A stretch of DNA of 64,000 nt from Tupaia tana (lineage: Eukaryota; Chordata; Mammalia; Scandentia; Tupaiidae), in NCBI GenBank assembly GCA_026018925.1, contig JAKSZU010000018.1:4744920-4808919 (forward strand). The letters run 5' to 3'. The position numbers were made by a program, and so were the translations under genes. Shown piece after piece: positions 11,545-24,217 of this stretch (the first letter of the stretch is position 1; each line of letters begins with the position of its first letter). The notes beneath the pieces were generated by a model that worked only from the letters and a program-made list of their open reading frames with translations, had not been told where the DNA came from and searched no databases.

Positions 11545-12319
11545 TAAGGAGGAGACAATTAAAATAAAAAAAATTTACTGAAATGACTTGATTTTGAAGC
11601 ATATGCTTTCGGAGAGGGTGGGTGCTATAAAATAATTTAATTATATTTCTCAAACCCATGAGTTTAATAAAGATATTATGATGCTTTATTGCCACAATAA
11701 ATTCTATATACAGAATGTTTCTCTGATACTCCAGATTAAAAAAAAGCAAATGAATCTACATTTTTTTCTTTGTTTATGGTAACTGGGACAAGTGCCTTCT
11801 AGATCAACCTGGGGTAACTTTGGAGTATGGATTTAATACAAAATCTTCAACTACTTGTAGCCACAGGAGAATCACTGAGCAGCCAGAATGAGTCCAGGAT
11901 CCTGGAGAGAAGGGAAGTTAATTGAAGAAAGGCCAGTATTCTATGAAACTTTCACCTTTAAAGCAGTTTTCAATTGTAAAAAATACAAGTATAAGGGGCT
12001 AAGAATCTGAGCGGAGAGTGTTGGTGAGAGGCTGAAATCTAAGCGAGCTTTCAACAGAGTTAAGAGACTGAGAAAACAATTGAACTGCAAATCTGTCAAA
12101 GGAGAAGAGCCCTTGCAAACAACGCCAATCTTTAAGCTAGGGCGCTAGAAAGGCTGTACATAAGTAGGGGATACAGGAAGTGGACTGTCTTTCACAAAAG
12201 CCTGAAACCCACTATGAGCCAACTCTATCCTTCCACACTGACTTAAAGCCATCTTTTCCTAATCTTACCTGTTTACAGAAAGCGAAAGTGAATCCTCTGG
12301 GGAGGAATATAGTATCAGC
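11545..12319. other. Unassigned AT-rich sequence
   Basis: No gene or clear repeat recognised. Confidence 0.4.
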
Positions 12320-12544
12320 CAGAGCCTCAAATTATTGCTAGAGCTTTTCATGCATTATCCATAATTAAAAAGAAAAGTTACTAGGTATGTCAGAGAAGCA
12401 GAACAAATGACCAAAAACAAAGGGAAAAATATTGAAATTAAAGTTAGAAGTGATCCAGATACTAAAATGATCAGACATTACATTTTTAATAACTTGACTA
12501 TTTAAGAAAATAGGTAAGATAAAGAATTAAAATTGTTCTTAAGT

Positions 12545-12569
12545 ATATTTGTTTTATTTAAGTTAGAGA

Positions 12570-12603
<34 letters not shown>

Positions 12604-12785
12604 ATGCCAGAGAGAGAGAAAAAAAAATACCCTCAAGAGAGTCTTGTTATGCTCTCCAGCTCCTTGGGATTGTAGGTATGCATGTATGTGCCTGATGTGT
12701 TTTCAAGCTGACCCATGATCTGAGTGTCATTTGGCCACATGGCTTCTAGCACTGCGGTTCAATTTGCTACCAACTATACCACTTT
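12545..12785 (-). mobile_element. SINE-A-like element with expanded (TG)n
   Basis: Shows CCAGAGAGAGAGAA, ATGTGCCTGATGTGTTTTCA and TTGGCCACATGGCTTCTAGC in antisense SINE order. A (TG)15 run sits at 12572-12602 on its tail side. Inserted in the old L1. Confidence 0.65.
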
Positions 12786-12950
12786 ACTGGGACAGATAAA
12801 TAATTCCAGCAGAGAATTCTATTCTGTAAATGAAGTTGAAATGATATAAATTATAATAAGTGAAATTAAGAAATAAATAGATGAGTGTAATAGATTAACA
12901 GCAAAAGAGAGAACTGGTGAACTTGAAAACAAGTCAGCAGAAGCATAGAA

Positions 12951-12952
<2 letters not shown>

Positions 12953-12990
<38 letters not shown>
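12953..12990. repeat. (TG)n microsatellite
   Basis: About 17 TG repeats after AAAGTGTGTT, inside the L1 ORF1-like region. Confidence 0.97.
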
Positions 12991-12993
<3 letters not shown>

Positions 12994-13304
12994 TTATAGT
13001 CTTATGAGAAGACCAATGAGGCCACATGTTATAGTGAAACTGCTGAAATTTAAAGACAAAGAAATACTTTTAGTAGTCGGAAAAAAAGACACATTTCTTT
13101 CAATGGAGAAAAAGTTAATACTAACAGCTGATCTTTGGACAAATGCAATAGATGTCTGAAGACAATGGAATGACTTCCTTAAAATACTGCAAGAAAACAA
13201 CTGTCAACTAAGTTTCTACATCAAATGAAAATATACTTCAAAAATTCAAGAAGAAATATTTTTGGACAACCAATAAATGAGAGAAGTTGTCATTAGCAGG
13301 CTTG

Positions 13305-13510
13305 CACTAGTTTTTAAAAATGATCTATTTATTGGACATGATCTTATGTCACTATCCTCTTTCCTAAGCCTCCTGAATAGCTGGGACTACAGACATGCAC
13401 AATTGCGCCTGGCCATTATGCCAGGAATTAAACCTGGGTCCCCCATGTGGTCTCAGCCTGCCAAATAGCAGTGACAACCAATGCATGCTTCCACAGTCAG
13501 GCCAGATCTG
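13305..13510 (-). mobile_element. tRNA-7SL chimeric SINE
   Basis: On minus, a tRNA-like head carries a B box (GGTTTAATTCC, around 13425-13435) and is followed by a 7SL RNA segment: GGCCAGGCGCAATTGTGCAT, then GTCTGTAGTCCCAGCTATTC and AGGAGGCTTAGG, which match 7SL/Alu positions around the CTGTAGTCCCAGCTACTCGG motif. It ends in an A-rich stretch near 13305. The same old L1 resumes on both sides. Confidence 0.8.
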
Positions 13511-13919
13511 TACTAATTTTAAAATAAAAGGAATTTTTTAAACAAAAGGAAAACTACCCTACAAGAAAACAGAGAAACAAAAAGAATTAAATAATATTAT
13601 AAAGGATAAACAAATAGAAAACATGAATTAATATTAAATAATAGTTTGTCAAATTTAAAAATCCATACTAATATAATATAATAAAAGGAGTTAAAATGCC
13701 CTCAGGTCCATCCATTATCCAGGACATGCTAAACATACTAATTTACTTTGGTTTCTTTAATTTGAAGATATATATTGCAATTTTCTGAAAAATATTGTAA
13801 GAAAATATAGTATAACTAATAAGTTACCAGAGCTGAGGATGAATTATAAATAATACAATTAATTCACAAAGAGGTAAGAAGTGGGAGGTAAAAATATGTA
13901 AAAAGTACAAAAAATAGAA

Positions 13920-14180
13920 GGACCAGCAGTTAGCGTAATGGCTATGTCGCTGGACTCCCAAATAGTCGACCATGGTTCGAGTCCCGGACCCAGTGGCTTA
14001 AACTCACGCTGGGTGCGTGTGCGTGCAGGCCCAAGATCCTGAGAGGAAAATGGAGGAGAAGGGATTGTGGCGTGGCCACCCCCCAGTGGGTGATTTCTCA
14101 CTTTCTGTCTCTCTGTCTCTCTCTGTCTGGCGAGTGCACGTGCCCTATAGCAAAAACCTCTCCAAAAAAGAAAAGAAATT
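13920..14180 (+). mobile_element. SINE-A, young full-length copy
   Basis: A box TTAGCGTAATGG and B box GGTTCGAGTCC are intact; ends CTATAGCAAAAACCTCTCC plus A-rich tail. Perfect 13-bp target-site duplication ACAAAAAATAGAA at 13907-13919 and 14181-14193. Inserted into L1. Confidence 0.97.
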
Positions 14181-15269
14181 ACAAAAAATAGAAAATAAAT
14201 ACTAAGATTTGCTTTTAAACTCAAATATATGATACTCGCATTAAATGCAAGTGAACAAAATAATTCAAGACTGATTATCAGAACTGATTTAAAAAAATCA
14301 AACCCTGCATAAACACTCTTCACAAGAGACATACTCTAAATATGAGATTATACAAAACTTAAGAGGAAAATGATGAAAAGAAATATGCCACAATGACACT
14401 GACCAAAATAAAGCCAATTATTTGAATACTAGATGAGGTAAATGTTAAAGCAAAAAGCATTTCTAGAGATAGGGAGGTGAGTCTCATGGTGATTAAAAAG
14501 TCAATACATCATGAAGACGTAGCAATTCTTATTTATAGTCTCTTAGTGACATGTAATAAAAAAATACTCAAATAAAAATTTGACAGAACTAATGGGAGAT
14601 ACTGATATGTCTATAATTGTAGATATTATTGAGCTATGCATTTTTGCATAGAAAAACAGAAAAATTATATCATGACTTTTCTGACAACTCAATATATCTA
14701 CTCTTTCAATAACTGACAGAATCAGCAGATTAATAATGCATAGAGAATTTAAAAAATAAAATTATTAACCTTTATGTATATGGAACATGATACTCAAAAA
14801 CTATAAAATTTACATTATTCTCAAATGCACATAGACCACTTATCAAAATTGATCATATGTTGGCCTGTAAAATGTGGACATGATGAAAGGACTTTAATCA
14901 TATAGAGTATGTTCTTTAACCATTGTGGAATTAAGCTAGATATTAGTAAGAAAGAATGAGAAATCTCCCAAACATATGGTATTAAACAATATACTTCTGG
15001 AAAACCATGTGTCATAAAAAGAACACAAAATAAATTTAAAAATATCTTTGAACTGAGTGATAATGAAAACATATCATATTACACATTATGAAGTACACTA
15101 TAGCCATGCTTAAGGGAAAATAAGAAAAATTGAAAATCAGTGGTCTAAATGTCATTTGAAGAGGTTTGAAAAAACATAGCAAATGAAAACCAAAGAAACA
15201 GAAGGAAGAAAGCAAAGACACATGTAATAGAGAAAAATCAAGAAAATAAAAAGTTGTTTCTTTAAAAAT

Positions 15270-15541
15270 TATTTTTTAAGAGAGATTTTTGCTATAGAGC
15301 ATGTACCCTTGCTGGAGAGGCAGATAGAGACAGAGAGACAGAGAGAAACCACCCCCCCCCACCCCTGTCCCAGGAGGAATGGCCATGCTACCACCCCTTC
15401 TCTTTTATTCTCTTCTTGAGATTTTTGGGCACACATACACACATGCCCAGTATGAATTTGAAGCTGCTGGGTCTGGGACTTGAACCGCGGTTGGCCATGT
15501 GGGAATCTAGTGACGTAACCATTAAGCCATCTCCTGGTCCC
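15270..15541 (-). mobile_element. SINE-A copy of intermediate age
   Basis: Antisense tail TTTTTTAAGAGAGATTTTTG to head ATCTCCTGGTCCC. Target-site duplication TCTTTAAAAAT at 15259-15269 and 15542-15552. Splits the L1 ORF2 sequence, which continues afterwards. Confidence 0.93.
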
Positions 15542-15609
15542 TCTTTAAAAATATTAATAAAATTTATAGACTCCTTGGCAGGACGAGTCAACAGAAAGAA
15601 AGAAAAATG

Positions 15610-16910
15610 CCCCTGGAGTGACTCTGTCCTGCGTGGCTGTTTTCAGGAGCTGTAGTTGTTAACCTCCAACTGCTTTCTCCCCCACTCAAGTGCATGCCAC
15701 CACTCCATGGAAGATTTGATGGACATGGACATGAGCCCCCTGAGGCCCCAGAACTATCTTTTCAGTTGTGAACTAAAGGTCGACAAATATTATCTCTTTA
15801 AGGTGGATAATGATTAAAATGAACACCCGTTATCTTCAAGAATGGTGAGTTTAGGGGCTGGTGCAAAGGATGAACTGCACATTGTTGAAGCAGAGGCAAT
15901 AGATTATGAAGCCAGTCCAATTACAGTAACACTGGCAACACTGAGAATGTCTACACAGCCAACAGTTTCCCCTGGGGACTTTGAAATAACACCACCTGTC
16001 ATCTTAAGGTTGAAGTGTGGTTCAGGGCCTGTGCATATTCCTGGACAGCACTTAGTAGCTGTGGAGGAAGATGCAGAGTCAGAGAGGAAGAGGAAGAGGA
16101 CGTGAAACTCTTAAGTATATCTGGAAATCGATCTGTCCCTGGATGTGGTAGCAAGTTTCCACAGAAAAAAAGTAAATTTTGCTGCTGATAAAGATGATGA
16201 CGACAATGAAAAAGATGATGATGATGATTTTGAAGGTGAGGGAACAGAAGAAAAATCTCCAGTGAAGAAATCTACAACATATACTCCTGGCAAAAATGCT
16301 CAAAAATCAAACCAGAATGGAAAAGACTCAAAACCATCAATACCAAGATCAAAATGTCAAGAATCATTCAAAAAACAGGAAAAAACTCCTAAAACACCAA
16401 AAGGACCTAGTCCTATAAAAGACATTAAAGCAGAAATGCAAGTTAAGTATAGGAAAAGGCGGTTCTCTTCCTAAAGAGGAAGCCAAGTTCATCAATTACA
16501 TGAAGAATTACTTCCGGATGACTGACCAGGAGGCTATTCAAGATCTCTGGCAGTGGAGGAAGTCTCTTTAAGAAAATAGTTTAAACAGTTGTAAAATATC
16601 CCATCTTATTTCATTTCTGTAACAGTTGACATCTGGCTGTCCTTTTTATAATGCCGAGTGAGGACTTCTCCTACCATGTTTGACAAATGTTGTTCAGGTT
16701 CCATTGCCAAGACTGTGTTGTCCAAAATGCCTGTTTAGTTTTTAAAGATGGAACTCCACCCTTTGTTCGGTTTAAATATGTATGGAACGTTATGATAGGA
16801 CACAGTAGTGGCGGTGCTCAGACATGGAAGTGGTGGGGAGACAAAACATATACGTGTGAAATAAACTCAGTATTTTAATAAAGTAAAAAAAGAAAGAATG
16901 GAAGAAAAAA
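15610..16910 (+). pseudogene. NPM1P: NPM1 (nucleophosmin) processed pseudogene
   Basis: Intronless, nearly full-length copy of nucleophosmin mRNA: about 97 bp of 5'UTR, a start codon at 15707 ([17 protein letters not shown]), the core domain, the acidic tract, the basic region, and the C-terminal DLWQWRKSL ending with TAA at 16569-16571. The 3'UTR follows to AATAAA at 16877-16882 and an impure A tail. NPM1 is a nucleolar histone and ribosome chaperone. The copy is dead: codon 37 is TAA (15815-15817), a one-base loss near 16080 shifts the frame and gives TGA at about 16103, the acidic tract is shortened, and a further frameshift follows near 16440. AAGAAAGAAAAATG-like sequence before it and AAAGAAAGAATG after it look like a degraded target-site duplication. 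It sits inside an older L1 whose ORF2 sequence stops just before it. LINE-1 machinery is the expected source. Confidence 0.95.
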
Positions 16911-17184
16911 TACCATATGGACAAATACCCAGAAAAACACAACTTATTAAATTGAAATAAAGGAAAATTAAAAATCTGAATTGTTAAATATTTATCAAAG
17001 AAGTTAAGCCTTTGGAGTAGGCAAAAATAGGACACAGACAGTATCAGTCAACTGGTAAGAGGATAAAAACTAGACTTCATTAAAATTGTGATTCTCTTTA
17101 ATGAAACTGAAGAAGCAAGTCAGAGTAGGAAAAGTATTTGCAAAACGTATATTGCTCAAAGGACTCATATTCAGACTCAAAGGA
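16911..17184 (+). mobile_element. Probable continuation of the ancient L1
   Basis: After the NPM1 copy, A-rich L1-like text (CATATGGACAAATACCCAGA; TTGGAGTAGGCAAAAATAGG) continues to about 17100; the last bases are unassigned. Confidence 0.5.
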
Positions 17185-17590
17185 CTCATATTGTTTCCAT
17201 AATCATTTGCCACCAACTCTGCCACCCCCGGTCCCAAATCCTGTTGTGGAATTTGGTCTTAGCAGGTAGTGACTGGATCGTGGTGATTGGATTATGGAGG
17301 TGCTGGCCTCACGAATTGACTAATTATGTCTTGTGAGAGAACTGAGGGAGTTCCAGCTCTTTTGAGAAGGGTCAGCTCTTGCCATAGCAGGTTGTTGTGA
17401 AACAAAGAGTTGCCCACAGTGTGCTCTCTGCATACGCCAGCTTTTCTCAACTTCTGTTGGCCATGTTGCCAGTCGCATGCTTTGAGACTTTCCAGTCACT
17501 AGAATCATGAGTCAATAAATCTCTGTTTCTTTGTGAATCACCTAGCCTCAGATATTTCTGTAAGCAACACAATAATGGACTAATGTAATA
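17185..17590 (+). mobile_element. MaLR-type LTR
   Basis: GGAATTTGGTCTTAGCAGG, GATTGGATTATGGAGGTGC, a polyadenylation-like GAGTCAATAAATCTCTG at 17509-17525 and AACACAATAATGGACTAATG near the end give the order of MST/MLT LTRs. Solo and old. Confidence 0.78.
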
Positions 17591-19020
17591 TATAAGCAAC
17601 CACATATCAATAAGAGAAGGATTAACAACCCAACTTAAAAAATGATTGAACGGTTTTAACAGTCACTGTTCAAAAGTAGCATCCCAATGGCCAGTGGATG
17701 AATGAAAGATGGTCAACACCATTAGTCATCAGGGAGATGCAGATTAAAACCACAGAGAAATACCTCTATCCACATGCTAGAAGCCTAAAGAGAAACAAAC
17801 AAACAAAAAAACTAGCAATTCCAAATGTAGAGGATATATGTTGGCTAAAATTCTCATTGACTATTTCAAAGTAAACTGGAGAGACTCCTTTGAAAGACTG
17901 GCAGATCAATGAAAGCTGACCCAGCATTTTACCTATCCCAAACAGAAATACATATGTGCATTCTATCTATACTAAAAGACACATTCAGAAGTACTTATTC
18001 CATTATCACCCAAAGTCACCCTAAACTGGAAACCACCCCAAGTTCACACATTCACACATAGATTGCATGAGTGAGCTGAAATAGATGTGCACAGGAATGA
18101 AAACAGATTATGGTGACATGCAACAATAGTGATGAATTTCACAAAAGCCAGTCACAAGAGTACACACTATGATTCCATTTATATAAGGATAATAAATTAA
18201 AAAATAACTTATTATGGAAGGAGTCAGGGGAAGGAGAAGAGTTGTTTTATAGAGCAAGTGGTGTTAATGGAAGACATTCTAAAAAGCTGAGCTACTGGTC
18301 ACATATTTCTTGTAGATAATTAGATTACTCAGGATTTTTTTTTTGTATAAAAGTAATTTATTTTTAAAAGTTGATAAATCTTGAGTAACTCTTATTATCT
18401 GTAATTTAGAAAGACATTTCAAATGTTTCAATAAAAAAGTGAGAAACGACAGGCTACTAATTCTGAGTGATGTTATGGGTAGTTTCTTTCTCATTCTAGC
18501 TACTTAAAAATTGAGAGTGAATTTAGATAAAAACTTAATGGATTTTACACAAATATTCATGGCAGCATTATGCACACAGCAAGAAGTTGAAACTATCCCA
18601 TGTCTGTCAACAGATGAATGGATAAACAGAGCGTGGTATATCCATACAGGGGAGTGTTTATTCAGCCATAAAAACAATGATGGACTAACATATGCTATAA
18701 CGTGAGAAGCATCGCAAACATTACACTGAGTCAGAGAAGCCAGTCACAAGGACCGCATATCATATAATTCAATTTATACATAATGTTTTACGTAAACAAA
18801 TCCTTAGAGACTACCAGTAGATTAGTGGTTGCCAAGAGATGGGACGGTGAGTGCTAGTGAGCACAGAGCTTCTTTTTGGGGGTCATAAAGATGTCATGAA
18901 ATTAGACAGAAATGATGATTGTACAGCTTTGTGAATATCCTAAAATCCAATGAGTTGTACATTTTAAAAGGGTGAACTTTATGGTATGTGAATTATATCT
19001 CAATAAAACTATTACTAAAA
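17591..19020 (+). mobile_element. Ancient L1 3' end(s)
   Basis: ORF2 C-terminal and 3'UTR text: CAGGGAGATGCAGATTAAAAC at 17740, TTCATGGCAGCATTATGCAC at 18556, GATGAATGGATAAACAGAGC at 18612, and the terminal AAGGGTGAACTTTATGGTATG to CAATAAAACTATT at about 18969-19012. Probably two overlapping old L1 remnants. Confidence 0.8.
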
Positions 19021-19360
19021 AATCTTCATGAAATAGGAAGCAAAAGCGATGAAGTAAAGGAATGAAATATAGATAGTATCCCGACATCATTCTGCCTCAG
19101 ATAATTCATTGAGAAGAAATGGTAAATTTCTAACATAAGAAATGAAATAACTCCTTGATGGATAAACTTGCCAATTAAGAAAAGGGAATAATAATAAACA
19201 CAGAGAAAACAGATTTAAATGTTTTACAATTTGACCTTGCTAACATCAAGGTGATATAAAATTCATAATATGCCACAAAACAAGAACATGAATGACAGCC
19301 TGGTTCACGATTGTCATTGATTTAAAGATTAACCATTACACAAGAACATTTGAAATTGTG
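19021..19360. other. Unassigned AT-rich sequence
   Basis: No recognisable feature. Confidence 0.4.
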
Positions 19361-19391
19361 ACACACACACGTGCGCGCGCGCACACACACA

Positions 19392-19422
<31 letters not shown>

Positions 19423-19482
19423 ATTGGGGTGGGGTGGATAATGCTGTGTGTGTGGGGTTGGATAAAGCTCTGTCTGTGTGTG
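19361..19482. repeat. CA/CG/TG compound microsatellite
   Basis: (CA)n, GTGCGCGCGCGC, (CA)n, then (TG)n at 19396-19422 and further TG-rich sequence. CA passing into TG is self-complementary and can fold as a hairpin; alternating purine-pyrimidine tracts favour Z-DNA. Confidence 0.95.
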
Positions 19483-19520
19483 TATGTGTAAAAGTCAGAA
19501 AAATCATGATGTATTTTTCT

Positions 19521-19787
19521 TTTTTTTTTTTTTTGAGAGGTTTTTGCTATAGGGCGCGTGCGCTTGCCAGACAGACAGAGAGAGACAGAGAAATAGAAAG
19601 TGAGAAATCATCCCCCCAGGGGGGATGGCCACACTGCAACCCCTTCTCCTCCGTTCTCCTCTCGGGATCTTGGGCATACACGCACACGTGCCCGGCGTGA
19701 GTTTTAAGCCACCGGGTCCAGGACACGAACCACGGTCGACTACGTGGGAGTCCAGCGACATAACCATTACGCTAACTGCTGGTCCCA
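19521..19787 (-). mobile_element. SINE-A, young full-length copy
   Basis: 14-16-T start, CpG-rich body, ends GCTAACTGCTGGTCCC. Target-site duplication GTATTTTTCT at 19511-19520 and 19788-19797. Confidence 0.96.
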
Positions 19788-19831
19788 GTATTTTTCTGTT
19801 TTTCTATGCAAAAATGCATCATGACTTTTCT

Positions 19832-20100
19832 TTTTTTTTTTTTTTTTGGAGAGGTTTTTGCTATAGGGCGCGCGCGCTCGCCAGACAGACAGAGAGAGAC
19901 ATAGAGACAGAAAGCGAGAAATCACCCCTCAGAGGGGATGGTCACACCACAATCCCTTCTCCTCTATTCTCCTCTCGGGATCTTGGGCACGCACGCACAC
20001 GCGCCTGGCATGAGTTTTAAGCCATTGGGTCCGGGACGCGAACCGCGGTCCACTGCATGGGAGTCCAGCGACATAGCCATTACGCTAACTGCTGGTTCCC
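19832..20100 (-). mobile_element. SINE-A, young full-length copy
   Basis: Same orientation as its neighbour, 44 bp away. 15-bp target-site duplication CATCATGACTTTTCT at 19817-19831 and 20101-20115. Body keeps GCGCGCGCGCTCGCC and GGACGCGAACCGCGG. Confidence 0.97.
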
Positions 20101-20115
20101 CATCATGACTTTTCT

Positions 20116-20464
20116 GACAGCCCAATTTATATTATGTAATCATATACGGGACAAAAACTTGATAGGGATTTTCTCTAATTTGACAAGAATCCTTAAAACT
20201 TACACAAGTTTTCCAATAACAAATACGTTATGAAGGTGAGAAAAATGTTAACAAACTCTTCATAATACAGAATATCATAATTTCTACCAACTCCACTACA
20301 GGAAGGGGTAGCCCTTTTGTTCGTATATTTCTATAGAAAATGATATTTATGTAATTGTTACATGAAGAAGTGACCACATGTAGTTTACAGCAGGACCTGT
20401 AATAGAATAGGTATTGCAGAATGGATTAGGCAGCTAAGCAATTCGATATTTCTGTTCGAAAGTT
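20116..20464. other. Unassigned AT-rich sequence
   Basis: Nothing recognised apart from the inverted-repeat arm at its start (see findings). Confidence 0.4.
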
Positions 20465-20695
20465 GGCCAGTCATGGTGATACAGCAGTAACACAACACTC
20501 TGAGATGCTGAAGCCACACACAAGACCTCAGGTTCATATCCCAGGAATGACACGCTGGGGCATGTGGCCACCCACTGCCCAGACTGCCTAAGGCTGGGGT
20601 GGAAGATGGTATAAAGACCCTGCTAGGGGTGACTCTCTCTCTTTGCATCTCTCTATCATGGAAGGAATAAATAATTCAACTTTAAAAAAAAGCTA
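20465..20695 (+). mobile_element. Second tRNA-derived SINE family (SINE-B), copy 1
   Basis: GGCCAGTCATGGTGATACAG head, GGTTCATATCCCAGG B box, TATAAAGACCC, CT-rich stretch, ATCATGGAAGGAATAAATAA and an A tail. Shares layout with 22441-22672 but not with SINE-A. Confidence 0.75.
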
Positions 20696-20843
20696 ATATC
20701 TCAAAGAAAAAAAATATTCTTGGGGTATAGGTAGTCTTGAAGACTCCATACTGGCTTTTGGGAATTAGAACTCAGCATATTGGCCCTCGCTCAACTCCAG
20801 CCTGTCAGCTTCTGGTTCATGCCATTTAGCTTAACCTCTTTGT

Positions 20844-22010
<1,167 letters not shown>

Positions 22011-22023
22011 TTAAACCCTTTGT

Positions 22024-22440
22024 GAAAATGAGAACATTTATTCAACTCTTGTTCTCCAGGGGGAGGGTAGGATCTTAGAGTTTTCATGTCTCTTTTGTTA
22101 TAGGCACTGAAACATGATAGCAAAAACATTGAAACACTGGCTTTAGAAAGAACTCATCACATTGCCAAAAAAAAACCCCATAAATTATTGAGCCTAAATA
22201 ACCAATTGCCAGTTTGAGGTACAATGTGAAAATGAAATGGATTGAATAAATGAAGAAAATACTCACTGTTTCTTAATCTTATAATCATTTGCAAACAGAT
22301 ATTCTTCTAAAATAATGAAGAGTTTATTAATTTCCATGACCTGAGATTTATGTGGAAACATGAGTTAATCAGTATTTGCTGGGTTCAGCTATGTTTCAGG
22401 CACCAATCAGAAGTCTTTGTCTTTCTTTTTAATAATTTGA
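22024..22440. other. Unassigned AT-rich sequence
   Basis: No gene or repeat recognised. Confidence 0.4.
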
Positions 22441-22672
22441 GGTTGGATGGTGGCACGCTGGTCAAATGCATCCCTCTGTAAGGCTGGCCCCATGAAAGAT
22501 GTTAGGTTTGAATCTGGAGACGTCCCTGAGTATCCTGGGGATGTGTGTGTCTGTGACCCAGGCCTGGGTAAAGCTCTGGGTGGGCCATGGCATGGGACCC
22601 TTTTGGAGTGCTGTCTCTCTCTTGCTCATGGAAGAAATAAAGTTTTAAGTAAATCTAAAAAAAATTAAAATA
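22441..22672 (+). mobile_element. SINE-B, copy 2
   Basis: GGATGGTGGCACGCTGGTCA head, GGTTTGAATCTGG B box, GGGTAAAGCTCTGGG, CTGTCTCTCTCTTGC, CATGGAAGAAATAAAG and an A-rich tail. Same 3' motif as copy 1. Confidence 0.75.
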
Positions 22673-23254
22673 TAAAAAAGTAACTTTAGAGAGAGGATGG
22701 GACAAGTTACTGTGCTCTATTTGAGAGTGAGATTCTCACCTATATTTTGAATTCTGGATTTGGAGAGTTTAACTGGATTTACTGAGATCATTTCAAAGTG
22801 CCTTATCTAGGAAATTAAAAACTAATATTTAGTTGAAGCAATGTGTACAATTAGGAAAACTTACAGAAAACTCTCTGTGGGGAAACTAGTGTTTCTAACC
22901 CAATTTGCATGAAAGTCAATAACTAAAACTTGATTTCATGCATCAGTAGCAATTTTGAGTATAAACTTGTTCATCATTTCCAGTAACATTCTTTTGCTGT
23001 TGGAATTACCTTCAGGAAGCATTCAACAAATACTGAATTACTGAGTGTCTGTGAGGATGGAACAGAGGAAAAGGAGATGTGGCCTTTGCTTCTCGGTAAT
23101 TTACAGTCAGCATAAATGAACTTGGGGGAATGCGCTTAGACGGCACTATGAATTTACTTTTAAAAATAAGCTTTAAGATTTCTTCTTCTTTAAAGAATGT
23201 CTATATTGTTGAGAATTGCAACTTGTCACTGAACATAGCTCAAGTTACTCCTTG
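22673..23254. other. Unassigned intronic sequence
   Basis: Nothing recognised. Confidence 0.4.
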
Positions 23255-23705
23255 TTTTTATTTATTTATTATTTTATTTCATTTTCTTTTATACATTCAA
23301 TCACATTATTATTTGTCTTACAAAATGGATATTTCAACAGGTGAACATTTCTCCCTAGTACAGTTACTACAAAATATCAACAGATAATACCACATTTCTT
23401 TGTGCCATTAATGCTTTGCCTCCTTATTTTTCTTCTAAATGCTCTTCCTCAGACCCTCCTCTTTCACACACACTATATCTGGTATTTACATCTATATACT
23501 GTGTTTCTATATCCTTTAGTCAATTAGTTTCAGTCACAGAGTGCAGACGCTCGGTATATATTAAGTGGGGACATACAATGCCTCTTCATAGCCTGGCTTG
23601 CTTCAATCAGCAGTAAATCTTCCATATTCATCTACTTCCTGTCAAGAGCCAGGGTTTTTTTTTTATGACTGAATAGTATTCCATACAGTATATGTGCCAC
23701 AGTCA
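23255..23705 (-). mobile_element. L1 3' end (ORF2 C-terminus and 3'UTR)
   Basis: Antisense of the tail seen at 5850-6335 (TTTGTCTTACAAAATGGATA). Near 23665-23700, ATGACTGAATAGTATTCCAT is the antisense of the L1 ORF2 end. Confidence 0.85.
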
Positions 23706-24215
23706 AGGCTGAAGAGATGCGAGCAGAAGTCACTCAGGCTTCTAGGAAAGCTCTTTCAATGACATTTATTTAGGTGGTGGGTCCTCTTTTGTTCTTCTCA
23801 TTCTCTGCTTCTTCCTGTTATTAGCTATGATGGCTGGTGCCACAGTGACTATATTGTACCAAGAAGTAGCCTTGAGGAAGGCAGAGCAGAAAGATGAGTA
23901 TGGGAAATTAAGGATGTCATGGTATCACCATACTGGCCTGAGACAGTCTACCTGCACTTTACTGTAGGAGAAACTATACCTCTGTATTGTTTAATACAGT
24001 GTTATTTTCAGAGTCTATTATTTGTAGTCAATCATACCTCTCTTGTAACAGATCTTTGAAACAGATAAAAAATACATTTTTCCTTTGGAGATGGAGGGTC
24101 TTGTCAAATAGAATTTAAAAAACTCATGTATTCCCAATAACCATATAGTCATATGAATTTCCTAATAAATGTTCTAATAGATGTCATAATTTATATAAGA
24201 CAAGATCTTATCCCC
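23706..24215. other. Unassigned intronic sequence
   Basis: Nothing recognised. Confidence 0.4.
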
Positions 24216-24217
24216 CC

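Larger units (their letters stand above)
12320..15609 (+). mobile_element. Ancient L1 (ORF1 to ORF2), heavily interrupted
   Basis: Decayed L1M-like sequence. ORF1-like text is visible at 12890-13300 (AACTTGAAAACAAGTCAGCAG; GAAGACAATGGAATGACTTC; TGCAAGAAAACAACTGTCAAC). ORF2-like text is visible at 14690-15240 (AATAACTGACAGAATCAGCAG; TTGAACTGAGTGATAATGAA) and resumes at 15542-15600 after a SINE. All frames are broken. Four SINEs and the NPM1 pseudogene landed in or next to it. Confidence 0.8.

Noticed and set aside
16145-16474. 109-codon acidic/basic protein as a live gene
   Set aside because: It is the second frame fragment of the dead NPM1 retrocopy.
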